The notes under the pieces: model-generated
Database searches by the model: none
The model's input: only the letters and a program-made list of their open reading frames with translations
What the model was told of the DNA's origin: nothing
Part shown: positions 1 to 4,842 of the stretch, piece by piece
How positions within the stretch are numbered: position 1 is the stretch's first letter
Layout: every line of letters starts with the position of its first letter
NCBI GenBank assembly: GCA_023416515.1
Contig: JAEZHP010000102.1
Span: forward strand, 1 to 14,242
Length of the DNA: 14,242 nt
DNA from: Pseudomonadota bacterium
GTDB taxonomy: Bacteria > Pseudomonadota > Alphaproteobacteria > Sphingomonadales > Sphingomonadaceae
Reading direction: 5' to 3'
Translations under genes and position numbers: made by a program

Positions 1-596
1 GGGGCTGGGGCGGGCGCCGGGCCGGCTGGAGCCGGGGCGGCGGCCGCTGCTGCAGCTGCCTTCGGCTTGCCCGCGGCGGCGTCGACGTCGGCCTTGACGA
101 TTCGGCCGCTCGGGCCGGAGCCGGTCAGGCCGGACAGGTCGATGCCCTGCTGCTCGGCGAGACGGCGGGCGAGCGGCGACGCCTTCACGCGATCACCTGC
201 GGAAGCGGCTGGAGCGGGCGCGGGTGCAGGAGTCGGAGCGGGCGCGGGCGCGGGCGTCGCGGGCTGGCCGGCGCCGGTCTCGCCGCCGTCCTTGGCGGGG
301 GGCGCGGGAGCAGGCGCCGGGACCGGGGCGGAGGCCGCCTTGGACGCGTCCTCGCCTTCCTCGGCGATGAGGGCGATGACTGTTCCGACCTTCACTTCAT
401 CGGTGCCTTCGGCGACCAGGATCTTGGCGATGACGCCCTCGTCGACCGCCTCGAACTCCATCGTCGCCTTGTCGGTCTCGATCTCGGCGATGACGTCGCC
501 CGAGGCGACGCTGTCGCCCTCCTTGACCAGCCATTTGGCCAGCGTCCCCTCCTCCATGGTCGGCGACAGAGCGGGCATCTTGAGTTCGATCGGCAT
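1..596 (-). CDS. pdhC: Pyruvate dehydrogenase complex E2 (dihydrolipoamide acetyltransferase), N-terminal part, cut by window edge
   Basis: E2 core subunit of the pyruvate dehydrogenase complex, which moves the acetyl group from E1 to CoA on a swinging lipoyl arm. The first 198 residues are present. Residues 1-80 are a lipoyl domain (start MPIELKMPALSPTMEEG) with the lipoylated lysine in EIETDKATME at K43. An Ala/Pro-rich linker follows (about 88-132), then a peripheral subunit-binding domain (about 138-174, VKASPLARRLAEQQGIDLSG) and the beginning of a second Ala/Pro linker. The catalytic acetyltransferase domain lies beyond the window. The subunit-binding domain argues for E2 rather than the lipoyl-bearing E1 beta of alphaproteobacteria. 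The ATG is preceded by GAGGAAAGG about 10 bases upstream. The upstream neighbour is divergent, so E1 genes do not directly precede it. A 2-oxoglutarate or branched-chain E2 is less likely given the SPTMEEG lipoyl-domain signature. Confidence 0.93.
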   Translation of the reverse strand, partial: MPIELKMPALSPTMEEGTLAKWLVKEGDSVASGDVIAEIETDKATMEFEAVDEGVIAKILVAEGTDEVKVGTVIALIAEEGEDASKAASAPVPAPAPAPPAKDGGETGAGQPATPAPAPAPTPAPAPAPAASAGDRVKASPLARRLAEQQGIDLSGLTGSGPSGRIVKADVDAAAGKPKAAAAAAAAPAPAGPAPAPA

Positions 597-695
597 GAGG
601 GGGCGCGCCTTTCCTCGGGTCATTCATGATGTGAAGTTGCGATGGTCCAAACAGCAGCCGCTCCCTAGGGTCAAGGGGGCGGGTCGGGTTGGAGG

Positions 696-737
696 GTTGC
701 GGCGCTTACGCTTCTGGCGCACCTTTGCGCCCGCAAC
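696..737 (+). promoter_or_regulatory. Inverted repeat in the pdhC/usp divergent spacer
   Basis: GTTGCGGCGC (696-705) pairs with GCGCCCGCAAC (727-737), giving ten pairs with one bulged base around a 21-base loop. It lies upstream of the universal stress protein gene and would sit in its 5' leader if transcription starts before it. No run of T follows, so it is not a clear intrinsic terminator. I see no convincing -35/-10 pair in the 597-750 spacer. Function unknown. Confidence 0.4.
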
Positions 738-756
738 AGGCGGGGCGAGCATGCGC

Positions 757-800
757 GTTCTCACGCGCCTCCCGCCCCGCGGGAGACGCCTGGTGAGAAC
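757..800 (+). promoter_or_regulatory. Long hairpin covering the ribosome-binding site and GTG start of the usp gene
   Basis: GTTCTCAC (757-764) is the exact reverse complement of GTGAGAAC (793-800), and GCGCCTCCCGC (765-775) pairs with GCGGGAGACGC (779-789) apart from one C-A mismatch. CCC is the loop and CTG (790-792) a bulge. The 3' arm contains both the purine-rich stretch GGGAGA (781-786) and the GTG start (793-795), so in RNA the translation start would be closed. If translation instead begins at the ATG at 751, the element would be coding. The structure is seen directly in the sequence; a regulatory role is inference. Confidence 0.5.
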
Positions 801-1248
801 GTATCTGGTGGTGATGGACGAGACGGAGGAGTCCGCAAAGGCGCTCCGCTACGCCGCCCAGCGCGCCGCCCGCACCGGCGGCACCGTCGAGATCCTCGCG
901 GTCGTCGAGCGCCAGGAGTTCGTCCAGTGGGGCGGAGTCCAGGCGGCGATGGAGGAGGAAGCGCGGCTTCGCACCGAGGCCCGGGTCCTCGCCGCGTCCG
1001 GAGCGATCATGGAGGAAGCCGGACTGGTGCCGTCGATCACCGTTCGGCAGGGGCCGGCGGTTCGCGCGGTCGCCGACTATCTCAAGGAGCGCGACGGAAT
1101 CTCGGCGCTTGTCCTTGCCGCGGCCGCGGACGGCGGGCCAGGCCCCCTGATCGCCCATTTCAGCGGCGCTGCGCTCGCGAGCCTACCCTGCCCGCTGATC
1201 ATCGTTCCGGGCCATCTGCCCGACGAGACTCTGGCTAAGTTGAGCTAG
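793..1248 (+). CDS. Universal stress protein (UspA-like) family protein
   Basis: A 151-residue single-domain protein of the UspA alpha/beta nucleotide-binding fold, expected to be cytoplasmic. The first strand is RTYLVVMDETEES (2-14), the middle holds a helix rich in Glu and Arg, and the last part is ALVLAAAADGGPG (about 106-118) followed by LPCPLIIVPG, typical of the last strands of the family. A G-x2-G is present (GGPG) but the following Gly/Ser spacing does not fit the usual ATP-binding G-x2-G-x9-G(S/T), so ATP binding is doubtful. I chose GTG at 793 because it gives a start of the form MRTYLVVMD, has GGGAGA eight bases upstream and gives normal family length. The in-frame ATG at 751 would add 14 residues encoded by a hairpin. 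The substrate or stress it answers to is not visible. Confidence 0.82.
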   Translation: MRTYLVVMDETEESAKALRYAAQRAARTGGTVEILAVVERQEFVQWGGVQAAMEEEARLRTEARVLAASGAIMEEAGLVPSITVRQGPAVRAVADYLKERDGISALVLAAAADGGPGPLIAHFSGAALASLPCPLIIVPGHLPDETLAKLS

Positions 1249-2198
1249 CCCCGCTCGCCCGGCGGCTGGCGCGGGACCGGGGCGGGCCGGCGCGGCGCCG
1301 GGGAGCAATTGCACGGACGCGCGGCCCGGCGCGGGCGCGCGTGGTGGGTGCGGGTCTCGACGACCTCCTCGATCACTTCCTCGGTGACCACGGTGCTGAC
1401 CACCGGAGTGACCGTCGTCTCGGTGATGACGGTGGTGCCGGGGATCCAGGTATAGCCGTAGCCGCCATAACCGTAGCCGTAACCGCCATAGCCATAAGCG
1501 CCGCCGCACGGGCCGCCACAGGGCGCCGGCATTGGGGCGGGTGCATAGCCGCCGGCCCGTCCATAGGCGCTGTAATCCCAGCCGCCGCCGCCGCGATATT
1601 CGCGCCGCTCGTAACGGCCATCGCGCTCGTAACGGTCGTCGCGCTGGTAGCGCTCGTCGGCGTAGCGGTCGTCGTGACCGTAATTGGGGTAGCGCTCATA
1701 ACGGTCGCGGTCGGCGTAGCGCTCGTCCTGGCGGCCGTAACGGTCGTAATCGTAGCGCTCGCGCTCGACATAGGCATGGTCGCGGTCGTCGGGATAATAG
1801 TCGCCGTCGCCGACATAATAGGGGATGCCCTCGCGGTCCTCGTCCCAGCGCTCGCCATAGCGATCCCAGTCGACGTCGTAGCGCGTGTCGAAGACCTGGC
1901 CGCGCCCGTCGATCAGATAGGCGTCGTCATAATAGCGCACCCACTGGTGGCGCGGCGGCGGCGGCGCGAAGCCGTAGAGCCGCCAGTTGCGCACCTGATA
2001 TTGCGGAGCGAAGAAGAAAGCGCCGATGAAGCCGCCGACGCGGAAGCGGTCGCGGTTTCGAAAGCCGCCCTGCCGGAAGCCGTCATGCGAGCCGCCCCGG
2101 ACATGGGCTCCGTTGGGCGAGACCACCACCTGAGCCGAGGCGGTTGCTGGGATCATGGCCGCGCCAGCGGCCAATGCGGCGAGGACGAGCTTCTTCAT
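1245..2198 (-). CDS. RcnB-like secreted protein with Tyr/Arg/Asp-rich repeat region
   Basis: A 317-residue exported protein. Residues 1-22 form a signal peptide (MKKLVLAALAAGAAMIPATASA, cleavage probably before QVVV). Residues 66-105 resemble the RcnB/DUF family core (YQVRNWRLYGF, then PPPPRHQWVRYYDDAYLIDGRG), named after an E. coli periplasmic nickel/cobalt homeostasis protein; the family label does not prove metal binding here. Residues 147-201 are a charged low-complexity stretch of DRY/ERY units. Residues 226-250 are Gly/Tyr-rich with CGGPCGG, then a Thr/Val/Glu-rich segment (252-283) and a basic, Pro-rich tail with CNC (296-298). The ATG at 2198 is preferred over one five codons upstream because GGAG lies eight bases before it and it begins the signal peptide. 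Probably periplasmic or cell-surface; function not established. Confidence 0.75.
   Translation of the reverse strand: MKKLVLAALAAGAAMIPATASAQVVVSPNGAHVRGGSHDGFRQGGFRNRDRFRVGGFIGAFFFAPQYQVRNWRLYGFAPPPPRHQWVRYYDDAYLIDGRGQVFDTRYDVDWDRYGERWDEDREGIPYYVGDGDYYPDDRDHAYVERERYDYDRYGRQDERYADRDRYERYPNYGHDDRYADERYQRDDRYERDGRYERREYRGGGGWDYSAYGRAGGYAPAPMPAPCGGPCGGAYGYGGYGYGYGGYGYTWIPGTTVITETTVTPVVSTVVTEEVIEEVVETRTHHARPRRAARPCNCSPAPRRPAPVPRQPPGERG
1596..1760 (-). repeat. Degenerate short tandem repeat coding for DRY/ERY units
   Basis: Within the RcnB-like gene, short units such as GTAACGGTCGTC and GTAGCGCTCGTC (plus-strand reading) recur in near-tandem, coding for repeating D/E-R-Y triplets at protein residues 147-201. 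The units vary in sequence and spacing, so this looks like an old, diverged expansion rather than a fresh microsatellite. Confidence 0.6.
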
Positions 2199-2266
2199 CG
2201 CTTCCACTCCCATCCGGCACGGCGGGGCGGCGCGTGAGCGCGTCCCGTCGAATGAGCATGGTTAAC

Positions 2267-2284
2267 GCCGCAGGACTGCGGTTT
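2267..2284 (-). terminator. Possible weak terminator hairpin after msrC
   Basis: CCGCAG and CTGCGG (2268-2273 and 2276-2281) form a perfect six-pair stem with a two-base spacer, flanked by AA and TT, immediately after the msrC stop codon. The loop would need to open to four bases, and the trailing GTTAACC is not a true T-run, so termination is uncertain. Confidence 0.3.
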
Positions 2285-2773
2285 CTACCGTGAGGCGAGG
2301 CGCGCCGTGACTTTCTGTATCAATAAGGAACAGCCGGCCGAGTCCTCGGCGTCGAAGCGGGCCGGGAGCGGGCTGTCGAGGTCGAGCACCCCGATCAGTT
2401 CGCCGTCATGGACGATCGGGACCACCAGCTCCGAGCGGCTGGCGGAGTCGCAGGCGATGTGGCCGGGGAAGGCATTGACGTCCTCGACGAGCTGGACCTC
2501 GCGGCTGGCCGCGGCGGCTCCGCAGACGCCCTTGCCGAACGGGATCCGGATGCAGGCGGCCTTGCCCTGGAACGGCCCGAGCACGAGCTCGCCGCCGACA
2601 TTGCGGTAGAAGCCGGCCCAGTTGAGGTCGGGCAGAGCTTCGAAGATCAGCGCCGACAGGTTCGCCATGTTGGCGACTGCGTCCGGCTCGCCCTCGGTCA
2701 CCGCCTCGGCGGCGTCCGCGAGTTCGCGATAGAGATCCGGCTTGGAGGCTGCATCGATCTGAAAATTGAACAT
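2285..2773 (-). CDS. msrC: Free methionine-(R)-sulfoxide reductase (GAF domain)
   Basis: A 162-residue cytoplasmic single-GAF-domain enzyme that reduces free L-methionine-(R)-S-oxide, using thioredoxin-type reductant. Family hallmarks are visible: NWAGFY (51-56), LGPFQGKAAC (65-74), RIPFGKGVCG (76-85) and GHIACDSASRSELVVPI (104-120). The three cysteines at 74, 84 and 108 have the same spacing (10 and 24) as the catalytic and resolving cysteines 84, 94 and 118 of the E. coli enzyme, so it is predicted active. The ATG at 2773 is preferred over the in-frame GTG two codons upstream because GGAG lies about seven bases before it. It follows arfB on the same strand with a short structured spacer and may be cotranscribed with it. 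Confidence 0.93.
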   Translation of the reverse strand: MFNFQIDAASKPDLYRELADAAEAVTEGEPDAVANMANLSALIFEALPDLNWAGFYRNVGGELVLGPFQGKAACIRIPFGKGVCGAAAASREVQLVEDVNAFPGHIACDSASRSELVVPIVHDGELIGVLDLDSPLPARFDAEDSAGCSLLIQKVTARLASR

Positions 2774-2783
2774 GGTCACTCCG

Positions 2784-2820
2784 CTAGTCGAGCGGGATGT
2801 GGGGGCCCGGCTTCGACTAG
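2784..2820 (-). promoter_or_regulatory. Inverted repeat in the arfB-msrC spacer
   Basis: CTAGTCGA (2784-2791) and TCGACTAG (2813-2820) are exact reverse complements, and the stem continues inward with GC/GC and GGG/CCC pairs, each separated by one bulged base. One arm contains the arfB stop codon and the other abuts the msrC ribosome-binding site. There is no T-run. It may be an attenuator, an mRNA stability element or a protein-binding dyad. Confidence 0.35.
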
Positions 2821-3218
2821 TCCAGTTGGACCTTGCCGCGACCCTGCTTCACCGTCCCGCGGCTCTTCTTGGCATCGACGCGCCGGGCCTTGGCCGCTCG
2901 GCTGGGCTTGGTCGGCTTGCGCTTGGCCTGGCGGACGAATGCGCGTTCGATCAGCTCGGTGAGGCGCTCGCGGGCCTCGATGCGGTTCGCCTCCTGGGTG
3001 CGGTGACTTCGCGCGGTGATGACGATCTCGCCATCGTTGGTGAGCTTGGAGCCGGCGAGCGTCTTCAGCCGCTGGTAGACGTCGAGGGGGAGGCCCAATG
3101 CGAAGACGTCGCAGCGCAGCTGGCAGGCGGTCGCGACCTTGTTGACGTTCTGGCCGCCCGGGCCGCTGGCGGCGAGGAAGGTCTCCGACAGCGCTTCCTC
3201 GGGCAGCTCAAATGGCAT
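2817..3218 (-). CDS. arfB: Alternative ribosome-rescue factor / peptidyl-tRNA hydrolase ArfB (YaeJ family)
   Basis: A 133-residue release-factor-like protein that hydrolyses peptidyl-tRNA on ribosomes stalled on truncated mRNA. The catalytic loop SGPGGQNVNKVAT carries GGQ at residues 21-23, in the N-terminal third as expected. After the compact catalytic domain comes a Lys/Arg-rich tail (about 95-133, including RQAKRKPTKPSRAAKARR) of the kind that enters the empty mRNA channel in the E. coli protein. The length matches ArfB and is too short for RF1/RF2, which also have codon-recognition domains. Its first codons overlap the end of the upstream pseudouridine synthase by 11 bases, suggesting translational coupling. 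I see no strong ribosome-binding site; an ATG five codons upstream (3233) is the alternative start. Confidence 0.92.
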   Translation of the reverse strand: MPFELPEEALSETFLAASGPGGQNVNKVATACQLRCDVFALGLPLDVYQRLKTLAGSKLTNDGEIVITARSHRTQEANRIEARERLTELIERAFVRQAKRKPTKPSRAAKARRVDAKKSRGTVKQGRGKVQLD

Positions 3219-3864
3219 CGGCGAAACCGGCATTGGCGAAGCTCGCGGGAAGCGGTGCCTGTCCCTCGATCGGCGGCTTGTCACCGCGCTCGAGCCGGAG
3301 CGACACGGCGTGGAGCAACATCGTGAAGCCGGCATTCTTGCCGTAGACCGGATCGCCGAGGATCGGGATTCCGAGGCCGGAAGCGGCGTGGACCCGCAAC
3401 TGGTGGGTTCGGCCGGTCTCGGGCTCGAACCGGACCAATGCCCTTCCCCGCGCTTCGGCGACGAGCGACCAGGCGGTGACCGCTCGCTGCCCCTGCGGAT
3501 CGGGCACCATTCGCCAGCCCGCTTCCTTGCTGCTGATCTTCCTGAGCGGCAGCTCGATCCGCCCTTCCCTTTCGGAGGGAACGCCGTCGAGCACCGCGAG
3601 ATAGGCCTTGGCGACCTTCCCCGCCTCGAACGCCGCGGCGAAGCGCTTGTGCGCCTTGGGATTGCGGGCGAGGAGAAGGCAGCCCGAGGTATCGCGGTCG
3701 AGCCGGTGGACGGGAGTCGGCGCCCGGCGGAAGCCGAAGCGGAGATGCTGGAGGTGATCCTCGAGGCTGCGCGGCGTCGCCGGGCCGGGATGGACGGCCA
3801 TTCCGGCCGGCTTGTCGAGGACGATCGCCTCGCCGTCGATGAAAAGGATGCGGTCGTCGAACAT
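3208..3864 (-). CDS. RluA-family pseudouridine synthase
   Basis: A 218-residue enzyme that isomerises uridine to pseudouridine in rRNA or tRNA. The catalytic motif HRLDRDTSG (53-61) carries the nucleophilic aspartate at D56. Other family segments are VLDKPAGMAVHPG (15-27), the KAYLAVLDG strand and ETGRTHQLRVH, followed by LGDPVYG. There is no N-terminal S4 RNA-binding domain, so it resembles the short RluA/TruC-like forms rather than RluC/RluD. The exact target base cannot be told from sequence. The ATG at 3864 starts directly at the first conserved strand (MFDDRILFIDGEA). A TTG 12 codons upstream (3900) is possible but lacks a ribosome-binding site and would reach toward the ctrA promoter. 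Its stop overlaps the arfB start. Confidence 0.88.
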   Translation of the reverse strand: MFDDRILFIDGEAIVLDKPAGMAVHPGPATPRSLEDHLQHLRFGFRRAPTPVHRLDRDTSGCLLLARNPKAHKRFAAAFEAGKVAKAYLAVLDGVPSEREGRIELPLRKISSKEAGWRMVPDPQGQRAVTAWSLVAEARGRALVRFEPETGRTHQLRVHAASGLGIPILGDPVYGKNAGFTMLLHAVSLRLERGDKPPIEGQAPLPASFANAGFADAI

Positions 3865-3885
3865 GGCCAGGGCCGTGCCACCGCT

Positions 3886-3890
3886 GAGTC
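3886..3890. promoter_or_regulatory. GANTC (CcrM-type) site, distal to ctrA
   Basis: GAGTC fits the GANTC target of the alphaproteobacterial cell-cycle methyltransferase CcrM. It lies in the spacer between ctrA and the divergent pseudouridine synthase gene, further from ctrA than the second GANTC. Such five-base sites occur by chance, so significance rests on the promoter context. Confidence 0.4.
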
Positions 3891-3930
3891 TTTCGTGCAA
3901 CAGCCGGTAACTATTCGTGCCGCCCCGGTA

Positions 3931-3935
3931 GAATC
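3931..3935. promoter_or_regulatory. GANTC (CcrM-type) site in the ctrA promoter
   Basis: GAATC lies 18 bases before the CtrA box. In Caulobacter the ctrA P1 promoter contains a GANTC whose methylation state times transcription, with the regulator GcrA sensing methylation. The same combination is seen here; that it works the same way is inference. Confidence 0.5.
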
Positions 3936-3952
3936 TCCGTATTTTCGGCCAC

Positions 3953-3967
3953 TTAACCTCGAATTAA
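3953..3967 (+). promoter_or_regulatory. CtrA box (TTAA-N7-TTAA) upstream of ctrA
   Basis: TTAACCTCGAATTAA is a perfect match to the CtrA consensus TTAA-N7-TTAA and lies 87 bases before the ctrA start. The second half-site could serve as the -35 region with GATAGT (3988-3993) as -10, an arrangement seen at CtrA-activated promoters. A further TTAA occurs at 3993-3996. This predicts autoregulation of ctrA. The box also lies upstream of the divergent pseudouridine synthase/arfB genes and could affect them. Confidence 0.8.
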
Positions 3968-4053
3968 CCTTTTGCCTTCACTTGTCGGATAGTTAATTTC
4001 CTCGCCGCGGCACCGGCTTTGTAAGGGCCGGGCTGCGCAACGGAGGGCGAGAG

Positions 4054-4755
4054 ATGCGGGTTCTGCTGATCGAAGACGAGCCGACCACGGCCAAGGCCAT
4101 CGAGCTGATGCTCACCACGGAAGGCTTCAACGTCTATACGACCGACCTTGGCGAGGAGGGTTTGGACCTCGGCAAGCTCTACGACTACGACATCATCTGC
4201 CTGGACCTCAATCTGCCGGACATGCACGGCTATGACGTGCTGAAGAAGCTGCGCACCGCCAAGGTCGCGACTCCGGTGCTGATCCTGTCGGGCAACAGCG
4301 AACTGGATTCGAAGGTTCGTGCGCTGGGCTTCGGCGCCGACGACTATGTCACCAAGCCTTTCCATCGCGACGAGCTCGTGGCCCGCATCCACGCCATCGT
4401 CCGCCGCTCCAAGGGCCACAGCCAGTCGGTCATCAAGACCGGCAAGCTGAGCGTGAACCTGGACGCGAAGACGGTCGAGGTCGACGGCGCCCGCGTTCAC
4501 CTGACCGGCAAGGAATATGCGATGCTGGAGCTGCTCTCGCTCCGCAAGGGCACCACGCTGACCAAGGAAATGTTCCTGAACCATCTCTATGGCGGGATGG
4601 ACGAGCCGGAACTGAAGATCATCGACGTCTTCATCTGCAAGCTCAGGAAGAAGCTCAGCCTCGCCTGCGCCGGCGAAAATTATATCGAAACCGTGTGGGG
4701 CCGCGGCTACGTGCTTCGCGATCCCGAGGAACTTCCGGCCGCGCAGGTCGCCTGA
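4054..4755 (+). CDS. ctrA: Cell-cycle response regulator CtrA
   Basis: An OmpR/PhoB-type response regulator of 233 residues, the alphaproteobacterial master regulator of cell-cycle, polarity and motility genes, phosphorylated through the CckA-ChpT relay. The receiver domain (1-120) has the acidic pocket IEDE, phosphoacceptor D51 in LDLNLPDM and K101 in TKPF. The winged-helix domain (about 130-225) contains the near-invariant recognition region KEMFLNHLYGGMDEPELK and the end IETVWGRGYVLRDP, which closely follows the Caulobacter protein as I remember it. The tail ends in AAQVA, not the AA-type end described for ClpXP recognition of Caulobacter CtrA. The ATG has GGAGG seven bases upstream. It is expressed alone, with its own CtrA-box promoter and a strong terminator. 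Orthology is nearly certain; which processes it controls in this lineage is not visible. Confidence 0.97.
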   Translation: MRVLLIEDEPTTAKAIELMLTTEGFNVYTTDLGEEGLDLGKLYDYDIICLDLNLPDMHGYDVLKKLRTAKVATPVLILSGNSELDSKVRALGFGADDYVTKPFHRDELVARIHAIVRRSKGHSQSVIKTGKLSVNLDAKTVEVDGARVHLTGKEYAMLELLSLRKGTTLTKEMFLNHLYGGMDEPELKIIDVFICKLRKKLSLACAGENYIETVWGRGYVLRDPEELPAAQVA

Positions 4756-4774
4756 CCTCATCCGAAACGGGGGC

Positions 4775-4816
4775 AAGCCGGCGCTCGCGTTCGTTCGCGG
4801 GCGCCGGCTTCATTTT
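4775..4816 (+). terminator. Intrinsic terminator of ctrA
   Basis: AAGCCGGCGC-T-CGCG (4775-4789) pairs with CGCG-G-GCGCCGGCTT (4796-4810) as a 15-pair stem with a single T-G wobble and loop TTCGTT, followed by CATTTT. It begins 20 bases after the ctrA stop. The next gene starts only 26 bases after it. Confidence 0.88.
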
Positions 4817-4842
4817 AACCAGCCTCTGCTAAGGCCCTGCCA

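Noticed and set aside
1..596. E1 beta subunit of pyruvate dehydrogenase, which also has an N-terminal lipoyl domain in alphaproteobacteria
   Set aside because: A peripheral subunit-binding domain follows the linker (residues about 138-174), which is an E2 feature.
67..792. Open frame joining the stretch opposite pdhC to the universal stress protein, as one longer protein
   Set aside because: The first part is the antisense of the lipoyl-domain and linker coding sequence of pdhC, is low-complexity Ala/Gly-rich and shows no family similarity. The stress-protein domain is complete from 793.
1596..1760. CRISPR array or direct-repeat cluster
   Set aside because: The units are short, variable and in frame with a coding sequence, without conserved repeats separated by unique spacers.
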